In this document: positions 43,185 to 53,865 of the stretch, in pieces
Layout: every line of letters starts with the position of its first letter
Numbering within the stretch: the stretch's first letter is position 1
From: Rhododendron vialii
Lineage: Eukaryota > Streptophyta > Magnoliopsida > Ericales > Ericaceae
NCBI RefSeq assembly: GCF_030253575.1
Contig: NC_080561.1
Span: 8,466,501-8,530,500 of the forward strand
Length of the DNA: 64,000 nucleotides
Reading direction: 5' to 3'
Made by a program: the position numbers and the translations under genes
Notes under the pieces: generated by a model
Seen by the model: the letters and a program-made list of their open reading frames with translations, nothing else
What the model was told of the DNA's origin: nothing
Databases searched by the model: none

Positions 43185-44679
43185 TGTTGCTTCAGAAATT
43201 TCTTGACTTGTATGAAATTTGCATGTTTAGGTTTCAAAATACAATATAATTGATGGTAATAGATATGGTAACATATAAATCTATTTTAATTGAGTAATAT
43301 GTGTTGATTGTTTTTGAGGTATTATTGAAGACGTATTTTAAATCTAGTTTTTTGATTAACCAAGTATAAAAATCTAGATCTAAAGTAATGTGATTTTTGT
43401 TTATTGTTGGTTAATTTTGTTTTAGAATCTGATTAGAATGTTAATTTGGAAATACTTCAGAACTTTTAAAACCCTAACTTTTGTATTTTTTGGACGATTT
43501 TATTGTTGTTAAAGTTTTGATGGAATTTCAACTGGTCTAGGGTTTCGTTTTTTGCAATTTTCACTGAAACATTAAGTAGAAGAAGAAGAAGAAGAAGAAA
43601 AATACTAACAGAATTGAGATTGAACTTGGGACTTTTGGATTCTGAATTTGGGAAAGGGAGTGCGAAGTGTGGTTGTTCTTGTTTTCCTCTTTTTGTTCTT
43701 TTTCCCTTCTTCCGTTGTCTGTCGTTTTTTGCTCTGGTTTTCTTTGTTTCCATTTTTTCGAAACGTTGGAAGGGATAAGAACGGGTTGAGGAAAGAAAAG
43801 GAGAAAATTATCATGTGCATGTGTGATCATGTGGTGTTTATATTCCCCATTCATAGTTAGGTATAAAATAGATATTAAAATTGATATTTGGCAAATAATT
43901 TAGGCATAAGATTAAATGTAATTTCTCATATTTATGTTCGTTTTACATACAATATTTTATGTTAGCTCTACATATATGTAAGGAGTTGTATAAATTATTG
44001 TGTTTAAATCGTCATATGAATAGCATTTTTGAACAGATTTTTGTTTTGGTTATAAGTTGAAATGAATAATGAATTTTTTAAATTGAATATTAGGTTTTTG
44101 AAATATTTAGGTTGTAAATTTGGTATTGAAGTTTTAGTGACAGTATTGTACTTTCATAAGTGGAAAATGAAGAAATTATTCGTTATGAGATATGAGGAAA
44201 TTATTTTTTGAGTTGATTAGATGGACCAGTTTTTTTTGTTTTTGTTGTTTTGGTTGTTTTTAAAAATATATATATTTTGGTATTTTACTTTGTTTGGTGT
44301 TTTTTGGGATTTTGGTTGTACTATTTTAATAAATATTGATCGGTAATTTTATAATAGATTGTTTGTGTTTCTATTGTTTTCCAATTTTCCCAATTAATTG
44401 TTTTGATGTAATAATTTATAGTGTAATGGTAAATGGAAATTATGTTTGCACATCTTTCCAGTGGTGGGTTTTTGTTACTATTTGGAAAATTTTGAAATAA
44501 TGTGTATGGTTTTTTGGTTTATTTTTGTATTTGTTGAAAAATATTAGGTTTAGATTGTAATTTTTTTTTAAAGATTTTTTTTGTCATTATGATGTATTAA
44601 TTGTTAAAAATTGATGGGAAATTAGAAAGAATAGCGAAATTTATATAAGGGTAAAAAAATAACTTACCTAGCTTATTTA
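43185..44679. other. AT-rich DNA upstream of the B3 gene
   Basis: Would be the 5' flank of the minus-strand B3 gene. Contains a GAAGAA run at 43577-43600 and long AT-rich stretches. Short ORFs around 43466-43860 overlap in several frames and look like chance. No gene recognised. Confidence 0.5.
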
Positions 44680-45024
44680 GGTTTTGTTTGGCTAAGTTTG
44701 CTAATTAGCTTACTTTTTTGTCCTTATTTAATTTTTTTCGTATTTGTTAGTTTTGTGTTATTTTTTAGTGGATTATTATATTGTCATGATAAAAGGAATT
44801 TAAAAAATAAAAAATTATTATTGAAAACATTTTTTTAATAAAGATGAAAAAGTATAGTTTAAATAAAGAACATTAATGTGATTTCGACTATAGTTTTTTA
44901 GGTTTTAGATTCTTTTCTTTATGACGATGCAATAATCTATAAAAAAATTGACGAGAAATTAACAAATATGGAAAAATCTTAAGTAAAATCAATAAGCTAA
45001 TTGACTTGTTTAGCGGAACGGGGC
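44680..45024. mobile_element. Foldback MITE, about 345 bp (family F, copy 2)
   Basis: Palindromic: left GGTTTTGTTTGGCTAAGTTT...CTAATTAGCTTA, complement of the right end GCCCCGTTCCGCTAAACAAG...CAATTAGCTTAT. The internal CTTATTTAATTTTTTTCGTATTTGTTAGTTTTGTG is shared with the members at 27769 and 49787. Possible 3-base target site TTA/TTT. Confidence 0.65.
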
Positions 45025-45503
45025 TTTTTGAATAGTGTTTAAATAAAGAACATTAATTCAGAATATAATTTTTTCGTTTTTTGCCCCGGTGTGATATTTT
45101 CAGTTTTGTTTAGACGTTTTTTGGTATTTTTAGTTTCTTGGCTGTGATACCTTTATGTGTTTTCTAGATTATTCGTGTATCTTTTTAGTACAGAGAGAGC
45201 AAATAGAGAGCGAAGAAGCAGAGCAAAGACAAAACTATCCCTGAAAAACCCGCAAAATACCAAATGCATAAAGACAAAATACCATTGCTTTTTTAGGGAT
45301 ACAAAAGGAAAAGGGCAAAAGTCTGAAAACCTATATTAGTAATTTGGGTAAATGGCCAAACAGTGAAACAGGCCCACCACTAAGTAAGCGAAAATACACA
45401 AATAACCCTACCCATTACACACAAGCCTATCTCTATCGGGGACTTAATTGGAAAAAACAGGCAAAGATGGCATCACCCCAAAATTGGAATTCTTGGCTCA
45501 TTT

Positions 45504-48500
45504 TCTAACGCCCCGATTTTTCGGAAGCAATATAAAATAAAATCTTAAGAAAATTTGCTAAATAAATATAATTTTTCAAAAAAAAGTTTAGCTATTACAG
45601 TCACAAGATAAATTTACTGATTCAAAATACATTAACTTCAGAGCTGACTCTAGGCTTGATACAAATCCGAAGCATACCCGATCTTCGTTCCTTATATTCT
45701 TTCCGTGTCGAACTGCACCATCTTTGTATCCTCTCCATTGAATCATGCGCCCTCTGGCAAATTGATCGCCGAAGCAAATGATTTGCTAGGATACAGACGT
45801 ATCCATGAGTGATAAATCACCCAATAGAATAATCCAACCCAACCACCCCTCCTTCTATACAACTAACAGATAACAAGATAATATTGAATCGAAGAAATCA
45901 AACAGATATTTTTCACATAAGCCAGTTCATTACTATCCATTAACCTACCGTGAAATTTAAGATCTCTCTGCGAGATCTTTCCTCCCCCAACCGTTAGCCA
46001 TGCTCGGTCCCATGAGATCACTTCCCCTTGCTGTCGCAGATACACCTAAGTTATATACCGAGTGTGCACCCCAATAACTACAATAAGGGGAAAGTTTATC
46101 ATGCCTGAACCACAACTAGGGTTCGCCTATCTTATACATCACTTTACAAATCACTTCACAATCATCACTGGACACACGCCAGTTTATCAATTCATCACTG
46201 GACACTCGCCAGTTTCAATCTCATCACAAATCTCATCATATCTCAAAATCACGCCTGCAGGCAATCTAAAAATAAAACTTTCCAATTCATCCATTACCTA
46301 GTATCGTCTAGGTGAATTCTATTCGCATATCACCCTTATCTCTAGGGTCCAATCTAGCATATCAAGCAAGAGTTTGAACAATATGCATATTACCAAAATA
46401 ATAATTGAAATAAACAAACAACAAGCGAGGCAATCACGTAACTTTTTATGAACGGGCCATTGCTCTTAGTCTTGTATGGTTAAAAGTTAATACCAATACA
46501 AGAAATTTTTATCAAAAATAAATAAATAAATAAATAATAATTTTATTCAAATATTAGTAAGTCTATGCTTTTATTAGTCGATTTATGAAGTTAGGTTACC
46601 ATATTAGTGATAATATAACAGTGGGTCGAAACTGTACAATTAACCATCACGGGTTTAAAACTGCAATTTGTAAATAACGTATCATTAAATTTTGGACCAA
46701 AACAATACATTCAATAGCCTAAAGGGGTTAACTGTATTTTTAGTGTTAATTTTCAAAAATAATACGTCCAGGAACAGTAGGTTTTCGAAAAACAGGGGAA
46801 AAACGTCGGACTATATGATTTTGATTCATGGGTTCGATTTTAGCAATTGAAACTTGTTAAAAAAATCCTCATGTAAAGAGTATATATACTTAGGGAGCAG
46901 TAGGAGAATGATTAATCTACCTTTAATCCGGACAAAACGATTCGGTGGAGTCCGGTGGGTTTTCGTTTGGCGGCGAAAGATCGGTATTCTAGCAGCAACT
47001 TTGGACTGGAATAACTTGACCAAACCTCTGCCGTTCTGGACGATTCTTGTATCTAACGCAAAGATCTTGAAACACCCTACAACTTTTGTGAAGAAGTCGA
47101 AGCCCGAAAACCATTCGAACTAGGAGAAAAGTGGGGGTTTTCATAAATCCTGTTTGCTGTCTAGAAACAGAAATCCGAGAATTTCACTGATCTTTGGACA
47201 GCAATAACTCTATCAATCCTTAACCGTTTTGGGTGATTCTTGGGTTGAAATCAAAGCTTTCGACGCCCTCTAAAACATTCGTGAAAAAACTTAGGCCTAA
47301 AAATGACAGCAACTAGGAAAAAATAGGCCGTGAACAGAGGGACGTGATATGGACGAAAATTAAAAGGGTGTGATCCCTCTTTTCTTGTTTATGTTTATGT
47401 AGTGGATTAGGAGTGTTGTATTGTAAGAGAGGAGTGGGGATAAATATGGAGGTGGTGGAATGCGGAAGGAGAGAGATATATAGTTTAGGGAGAGTGTTTC
47501 GGCTCCGAAGTGACTCAAGGACTGAGCGAGCGTGCCAGTACTTGTCGCGCCCAACGTAATGGACTGAGTGCCCCTTTTCTGACTTCGAATCTGTGAGGGC
47601 GATAGTGCTGCAACCTAAGGGTTGGATTGCAGTGAAGATCCGTGGTTTTGCCTCTACGAGCGATGACTTAATAATTTCCTAACCGTGTAGGAAAAGAAGT
47701 AACAACGTAAGAATAACTTTATTATGTCGTAATAATAAAGTTGGGGATACAAGGGAGATATGAATAATTTTGTTATGTCGTAATAACAAAATTGGGGGTA
47801 CAAGAGAGATAGAAATGAGGGAGAAATGAGATAATTGCTTCGCTAGGAAGGCTTTTGGTTTTAAGCGTTGAGCTTGATTGGTGTGGGAACCCTTTTTTCT
47901 TCTTGACTTCTAGTATTTATAGGCCAAGGGTCTTCGATTCTGCATGCAAACGGATTTGTTGGCTTCTCCTCGTGACGTCATGTGTCCTTCATAACTTTCA
48001 ATTCATGAGATCATGGAATAATGGGTAGTTATTGAAAGTTATAAAAGATCATGGGTAAATACTGCACTGATCCAGACCTGAGCCAAATTTTTCACCTTCA
48101 CCACGAGCTGACATGTGTCCCGAGTAGGCCTCAGATGTTGCCAAGCGTCCCAAGTAACTACCCACTAACATATTTATTAGGATCATGGGTAGTTATTGGA
48201 GGTAAATAACAATTACCCATGTGTTTACTTGATCATGGACAGTTAATAGGATAATGGGTCTATTTCTCCTCCTTATTTCGTGGGCACCTGATGAGTAATA
48301 GGCCATTTGACTTGGTCAAATGGACATGTGTTGAAAACTTCCATTGACTTCTCTTGATTTCCGTCAAATTCTTACCAAGACATGGTAATGGGCCTTTTGA
48401 ACAATAAAAAGCCTAATTTGCATGCTCCATTGGGCTTTAAATAATCATAATCCATAATTAAATAACTCGAACCCATGGTCGGCTTGGACTAAAATTAACT

Positions 48501-48879
48501 GGGCCCGCCAACATTGTTTTGGCCCAGTACATTTAGCCCCAATAACTCTTCATTTCACGGCCCAATTTAATTAAAAGATAATTAAATGGCCCTCCAACGC
48601 TTGCCCAAGATTGTGTGCCAAAAACGGGTGTAAACAGAGAGTTTGAAGGGGAGTGAAAGATTGATTTTGATAGAATTTTGGTTAAATAGGATAAGAGATG
48701 AGTATGTATACTTATATATCTAAAGTATAAATATATATCCTATATAAGTGTGAAAATAATATCAATCATACACATAATAATTTATAATTAATAATTCAAT
48801 ATAATTAGTTATTGAATTAAGAATTTAACAATATAAATTTGTATAAAAAAAAAGGGCAAGAAAAATCCAGGTCGTTACA
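45504..48879 (+). mobile_element. Solo-LTR-like element (copy 2), 3376 bp, with a nested solo LTR
   Basis: Begins TCTAACGCCCCGATTTTTCGG (TG changed to TC) and ends AGGTCGTTACA. Perfect 5-base target duplication CATTT (45499-45503, 48880-48884). Same orientation as the element at 20813 (shared CCCTCTGGCAAATTGATCGCCG..GCAA). Without the 1142-bp insertion at 47495 it is about 2.2 kb. No coding gene seen. Confidence 0.75.
47495..48636 (-). mobile_element. Nested solo LTR, 1142 bp, minus orientation
   Basis: In minus sense it begins TGTTTACACCCGTTTTTGGC and ends CCGAAACA (TG...CA). It is flanked by the perfect 5-base duplication GAGAG (47490-47494, 48637-48641). A good TATA box CCTATAAATACTAGAAG lies on the minus strand near 47922-47906, supporting LTR identity and orientation. 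Absent from the related elements at 20813 and 58820, whose sequence runs through this point. Confidence 0.8.
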
Positions 48880-48899
48880 CATTTACTCCCGGGTCTGGA

Positions 48900-49310
48900 A
48901 TCGAAACTCGATACCATTTATTTTGTAGAAGTCCCCGAGAATATTAATTTTGTTAAAAATTATGTTCGTGGAGTACCGAATGATGTCTCATGGGAAACCA
49001 TTCATTTTAGACTAAAAAATATTACTCCTAATATTTTCTAATCTAGCGGAAGAATATTTACGATTAAAAATTCTTCGAGGACATTCTATCAAGGATAATA
49101 TGACCACGTACGATGATGGCCAATATTTATATTTGCATCGCATGTCGCTGCCCTACTCTATTCTTTTTGGAAGGATGAATTGTTAGACAGGTTCGAGTTA
49201 TGAAAATCAATCTATCCGACAAAATCATATAAAAGTTAGCTTTCCTACTTCCTCTGGAGACCCTGATATACCTCATATTATTATTGTCCCCTATCAAAAT
49301 AAGTGATTAA
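48900..49310 (+). pseudogene. Unrecognised coding-like segment, partly repeated at 63170
   Basis: The plus strand reads SKLDTIYFVEVPENINFVKN then YVRGVPNDVSWETIHFRLKN to a stop at about 49041. A further frame (GHSIKDNMTTYDDGQYLYLH) follows. The first 28 codons recur with conservative changes at 63170-63253 (SKLDAIHFVEVSENINHVKN). I do not recognise the protein. Conservation of the reading frame in two copies suggests a real coding origin, now decayed. Downstream to 49786 I see no gene. Confidence 0.4.
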
Positions 49311-49786
49311 TTTGTGTTTTTTTTTCCCCACTACATAATTAACCTCCATAAAGGAGGAAAATGGAGAGAATTGTTAGTGCAACTTTTGCAAAGATTTTGA
49401 TTTTAGTGACAAAGTGACAAACACATCAGCCCACCATTTAGAAGGCTAGACAAAGTCTGTTAAAATTAGGGTCCACCGAGCTACTGTAAGCGTACAAGCT
49501 GCTAATTTTGATTTTATGGACCTAATTTTGTGAGGTTCACTTCACTCACAAGGTGCTACTGTAAGCGTCGCTGATACTTGACCTCAATAAGGCTTCGAAA
49601 TTCTCATTTTTCATAAATTTAACAAATGTTCTGTAAAAATTGGAAGCCTAAACGTAATTTTCAAATATCAACTAATGAAAAATCTCCATCTAATCAATCC
49701 GGCTTCCCCCATGTTATCGATCGCGTTCAAATTCTGCCTCCTACCGTACCTCTTAATTAGGTTTTCAGTTTCTCGATTCTAGTTAA

Positions 49787-50151
49787 GGCTCCATTCTCTT
49801 GAATTTAACTAAAGCTTAACTTAATTTTAAGAATTGCCCTTATTTGAATTTTTTTACCATTTGTTAGTTTTGTGACAATTTTTTTTGGGCTATTGATTTA
49901 TCTCGACAAGAGGAATCAGAAAAGTAACCATTTTTTTTTAGAAAATGACATTTTTGTGCTAAAAAATGGTTATTTCTCAAAATACTTGGGTAAAAGTAAA
50001 AAAAAAATTTACTTTTCCGATTCCTCTCATTAAGACAAATCAATAACCCACAAAAATTTGATGCAAAACTAACAAATGCGAAAAAAATTTAAATAAGAAC
50101 AAAATTAAGTTCAGGAGAACTGGTCCAAGTTAAGTTCAAAAGAACTGGGCC
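49787..50151. mobile_element. Foldback MITE, 365 bp (family F, copy 3)
   Basis: Inverted ends GGCTCCATTCTCTTGAA and GGCCCAGTTCTTTTGAA (complement of the right end). Target duplication TAA (49784-49786, 50152-50154). Arms pair along most of their length, e.g. CCATTTGTTAGTTTTG near 49857 and CAAAACTAACAAATGCG near 50064. The TAA target suggests a PIF/Harbinger-like origin. Confidence 0.75.
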
Positions 50152-50154
50152 TAA

Positions 50155-50555
50155 AGAAAGAGAGAAAATGCTTTCTTCTGGAAGCATCAATGCTGTGCAG
50201 GCATGGACTTAATTCTCTTCTTTTTTTCCCTTTCTTCTTTAGTTTATTTTTCGTACTAAAATGCATGGACGAAACTCATAGAATGATAAAAACTGCTTTG
50301 TTAAGGTGGTGGTGGCTTTACACGTTAATTTAAAGGTGATGATTCTATGCATACATGTGTTTCCGAAAATTCGAATATCCGAATTAACCACGTATCTGCT
50401 TCCAAGAACAATAATTGCAGTATACTACTCTATCTTTATTGTACTAGTATATACTACTCTCTCTCTTCAACATGCCAGTTTCTTTTCCTTTCCCAAAACC
50501 CCAAGACTAGGGCTACTTGGCAAACTGATATAGTGATCGAGAAATGACACCAACC
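50155..50555. other. Spacer with no recognised gene
   Basis: Overlapping 66- and 75-codon frames (50306-50547) show no domain and no splice context. Ends at the 15-base target repeat of the following SINE. Confidence 0.4.
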
Positions 50556-50754
50556 AGTTGCGGTGACAATCGAAGTCTGGGACTTAGGGATTTACTTCTG
50601 AAGTCTCGGGGTCGAAACCTCTCAAATGTTATCAGCTCATTTGCGGTCAGTCCATACAAAGAGACTCTTGCAAGTGAGATAGTAGGATCGGTTTCCAGAA
50701 TTAATTGAGATGCGCTCAAGTTGGCTCGGACCCTGAGTAATAAAAAAAATAACT
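50556..50754 (+). mobile_element. SINE, 199 bp
   Basis: Flanked by a perfect 15-base target duplication GAAATGACACCAACC (50541-50555 and 50755-50769). B-box-like GGGGTCGAAACCTCTC lies about 55 bases from the 5' end, as in tRNA-derived SINEs. It ends with a short A-rich tail (TAATAAAAAAAATAACT). The A box is weak. Different family from the Au-like SINEs in this window. Confidence 0.8.
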
Positions 50755-50893
50755 GAAATGACACCAACCTTCTCTCTTTATATTGGATCTGTTATCTATT
50801 TGCCCAATTTCCATGAGATAGAGGAGTGTATTGGAAAGCAATACATTAATTAGTCAAAGTTTTCCCCAAAAAAATGATAGGAAACATAAATAA

Positions 50894-51012
50894 GCCCCGT
50901 TCTGTTAAGATTCTTATTTTCTAAGTACTTATTTTTCGTTTTACAAAATAGGTCATTCTCTCACAATACATCACCTTTAATTCAAAAAATAAGTACTTAG
51001 CGGAATGGAGCC
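50894..51012. mobile_element. Small MITE, 119 bp
   Basis: Inverted ends GCCCCGTTCTGTTAAG and GGCTCCATTCCGCTAAG (complement of the right end). It has paired internal AAGTACTTATTTTT/AAAAATAAGTACTTA and a TAA/TTA target site (50891-50893, 51013-51015). Related end sequence to the family F foldback elements. Confidence 0.7.
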
Positions 51013-51722
51013 TTAAAACTATTGGGATTCCTATCCGACTTGGAAATCTTCACAAAATAAACAATGGCCAGGGAAAAACTCATAAATATTTATTGTTGGA
51101 GTTTTAAAATTCCTACGAATGGAGTAGAATCTGCAGTCAAATTCTATTTGTTTTATATAATTCAAGTATTCAGGCCAATTTATACGCATCTCAACTAATC
51201 ACATATAATTTGAAGTTTAACAGTTGAACAAATCCCCAATAGCCCCAATGGGAGTCGATTATGAGAGTTTGTGAAAATTAGTCATTGTCATGCTCCTACT
51301 CAACCAACATCTTGGGCTTATTTATATTCTATTTTTTCAAAAGAATAAAAACTCAATTTACAGAGCAATCAAAGATAACTGGAATTTTAAATGTATATTG
51401 TACACATCCATATATAGTATCACTGGGGGAAAACATTAAAAGTTCTAGCACTTCAGAGTACAGTAGTTTAAATTACCTTTGTTTGGAACCCATAGAGAGG
51501 AAAATAAAAGAAAGAAAAATGGAAGAAAAAATTTACTATTTACTACACTTGAAATCCTTATTTTCTTCACTCTTTCTCTTCCAACTAAACAATGAAAGGA
51601 AATTTTTTTTAATTTTCCTTTCTTTTCCTTCCCTTTTTATGAGTTCCAAACAGAGCCTCTCAAGGGTGAAATAAGAAGAGGAAAACTTAAACAGAGTAAA
51701 AAACAGGGGATTTCTTGAGCTG
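51013..51722. other. Spacer with no recognised gene
   Basis: AT-rich. The 129-codon plus-strand frame at 51285-51674 and the 65-codon minus frame at 51536-51733 are low-complexity (Lys/Phe/Ser) and show no domain. Confidence 0.4.
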
Positions 51723-51830
51723 TTAATATACAATGGTTTGAAACTCTTCTTCCCTCAAAAACTTCTGCTGCCTTGCAATAAAAGCCTCCACGGTCTGCCG
51801 GAACTCTTCGCCGCTCATCTCCTCCGCCAT
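51723..51830 (-). pseudogene. DUF761-like C-terminal tail fragment
   Basis: From an ATG at 51830 the minus strand encodes 35 residues: [20 protein letters not shown] followed by LREEEF and a stop. This is the C-terminal signature of plant DUF761 proteins (E-F-R-x-x-V-E-x-F-I-A-x-Q-x-x-F-L-R-x-E). The usual long N-terminal part is missing. Immediately upstream (51841 on) lies AAA-ATPase exon 1 sequence in another frame. So this is either a chimeric relic or a tiny ORF. DUF761 proteins are plant-specific and of unclear function. Assignment by motif memory. Confidence 0.5.
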
Positions 51831-51840
51831 ATAAGAACTC

Positions 51841-53024
51841 ACCGCCGGTGGATTGGAACCCCACCGAACCAGTCGGTCAGCTCCTCGTCCTTCTCCATCG
51901 ACACCTTGATCCGCTTCTCCCTCTCGGGCTTGCTCGCCCGGAAACGTTTGGTGTTGGGCGTGATGACGGAGCTGAGGCAGGGACGGAGGAAAAGGGGGGC
52001 ACGTGCCCCCGCTCGAAACTAAAATAATTTTGTTATATTTTCATAAATTATACATAATTATGAAATTAAGTGTGCTACTACACATAAACGAGTGCATATA
52101 TTTTGAAAATATACATATAAAACTAGTTTTATGTTTCAATTTCGTCATATGGTGCCTTTATACTTGTTGATTTTCGAACTATTTGTCTACTTCAATCGAT
52201 TATTCCTTAATGGTACTTATTTTTAATCGTCTAAGAGTAATATTTTAAAATAATATCATTAATAAAACTGTATCGATCATTATAAAACTTGTCAATGTTC
52301 ATGTAAAACATATTTTCAAATTTTGTCTGAGATTTTGGGCTTATTTTTACGGGAAAGTCTTCAATACACACCCCTTGAAGGTGTGTACCATATGCACCTA
52401 TTATGTGATTCATATTGTGCCACCTCATAAAAAATTACTTGTAGGACCGATCATTCATAACATTTTATTTCGTATCGTAACTTTTATACTAAAAATTCGT
52501 AACTTTTCAACAATATGATTCGTAACTTTTTAGCAATAGATTCGTAACATTTTGGGATTCATAACATTTTGGTGTATTTTAATGAGGGTGTATATGATAC
52601 ACACCCAAATAAGGGGTGTGTATTGTAGCACTTCCCTACATAATTTAAGTGAAAGTATGTGTTATATATTTTTGTAGTTTGAATTGCATGTCTTAATTAT
52701 GTAACGATCTTATTATGATTAACTAGAAAACTAAATTTTCGCTACTGTGATTAACAAGATGCCCCCACTAAACAACATTTCTGAATTCGTCCCTAAGCCG
52801 AGGTAGGTCTCGGCTGCCTGGAACAGGGTGTTGTGGTAGAGCCCGTCGTACTCTTCGACGGTGAGGATCTGCTGAGGAACCGGTGGAGTCTGAGGAAGAG
52901 CTTGTGTCGGAACTCGTGGGGGATGAGGTCCTTGGTGAGGGAGTGGAGCACCATTGCGGTTGCGGTGGCGGAGAGGATGGGGGATTTGTGCATGGGGAGG
53001 AGGTCTTTGGGTTTTGTGCAACAT
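51841..53024 (-). pseudogene. Broken AAA-ATPase exon 1 (copy D) with a hAT insertion
   Basis: Two pieces of exon 1: 53024-52796 (start MLHKTQRPPPHA, then frameshifted, later EEYDGLY and FQAAETYLG) and 51977-51841 ([20 protein letters not shown] then [12 protein letters not shown]). They are split by an 818-bp transposon. Several small deletions and frameshifts are present, e.g. loss of codons before VEEYDGLY. It is of the A/B type. No exon 2 or 3 follows; instead a DUF761-like tail abuts it. It sits upstream on the plus map of copy E's 3' end, as expected for a former array member. Confidence 0.9.
51978..52795. mobile_element. Non-autonomous hAT-like element, 818 bp
   Basis: Ends CAGGGACGGAGG and, as complement of the right end, TAGGGACGAATT. 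Eight-base target duplication AGCTGAGG (51970-51977) / AGCCGAGG (52796-52803) in exon sequence that reads GTGCCGAGG in intact copies. The subterminal GGGGGGCACGTGCCCCC and TGCCCCCACTAAACAACATTTCTG are typical of plant hAT (MYM-type) elements. No coding region. Confidence 0.8.
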
Positions 53025-53667
53025 GATTTGGTTATCTGGGTTTTGGGTTTTTTAAGGTATTGGGGAGCTCTTTAGCGTGGTTTTGGGTTTCGAAAAATGT
53101 TAGAAATCTCAATCGATAGTGGGAGAAGGCATTGATGAGTGATGTTGTAGTGTTATGATACGGGGAGGAGTCATGCGACTGCGGTGGTGTAGATGCTCTG
53201 TAGATTGGACTATGGGGAAAAAATTTCAGTGCCGGATGGGTACCACGTGATCCTTGCTCAACACATTCGTGCCGTCCATATCGTTATTGAATGGTTCAGA
53301 TTTGGAGAGATGAAAAAGAAAGAGAAAGTATTGGGGTGAGAGGATAGAGAGTATTTCAATCCGAACTGATCAAAAGTGTATTGGACGGCTCGAATGTAAC
53401 GAGTAGGTATCACATAGGATATACCCACCCGGCAACAAAATACTCCTCGGTTCTATGGTAGTGAGAAGAGGAGTAGAACTTTGTGCCCAAAGAAGAATGG
53501 ACGAGATTTTGGCACTCCGATTTAGCTAATGACACTCCACATTTTTATTTTATAATCTCACATGATGAAATGCCAAATTCAATTTCCAAGGAAGAAATAC
53601 ATAAAAGTGGTGAACGAAAAAAAGACTCTTCAGTTACTAGAAAAACAAAAAGAAGACTCTGCCTCTA
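53025..53667. repeat. 5' flank of relic copy D and array-unit start
   Basis: First the copy-D flank with the single GATAGTGGGAGAAGGC segment and the GTGGTGTAGATGC block. Then a segment shared with 12237-12510 (TACCCACCCGGCA.C...CTCCTCGGTTCTA...AGAAGAGGAGTA). No gene. Confidence 0.5.
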
Positions 53668-53865
53668 GGGCCGTAAACCAACTAAGAAGCTCGCGAGCTC
53701 GACTCGGCTTGTTTATAAATGAGTCGAGTTCAAGTTTTAGGCTCATTAGAGCTCGGCTTGTTGAACAAATGATCGACTCGAGCCGAGCTCGAGCTCAAAT
53801 TTTTTACTCATTTAGTAAACGAGTCGAGCTCGAGCTCGACAATGATCGGCTCGGCTAGTTTACAG
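53668..53865. repeat. MITE-like repeat rich in GAGCTCG, copy 4
   Basis: Begins GGGCCGTAAACCAACTAAG and ends CGGCTAGTTTACAGC, with imperfect inverted ends. Both flanks match those of the other copies, so the insertion is ancestral to the array units. Confidence 0.6.

Larger units (their letters stand above)
29872..48899 (-). mobile_element. Candidate Helitron carrying a B3-gene fragment, heavily interrupted
   Basis: Read on the minus strand, the 3' end at 29872 is a hairpin ACGTGC-AAC-GCATGT followed 10 bases later by CTAG and then T, the canonical plant Helitron terminus. The duplicate flank near copy E (63164-63172) lacks the whole 19 kb. The matching sequence resumes at about 48900 (ATCGAAACTCGAT), so the 5' end would be TCCAGACCC at 48899. 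The A/T insertion dinucleotide cannot be confirmed to the base, and I find no Rep/helicase gene, so it would be non-autonomous. Removing the gypsy element and the solo LTRs leaves a body of about 4.1 kb. Confidence 0.5.

Noticed and set aside
43466..43860. Several overlapping frames near the GAAGAA repeat
   Set aside because: Three overlapping frames on one strand, low-complexity, no conserved motif.
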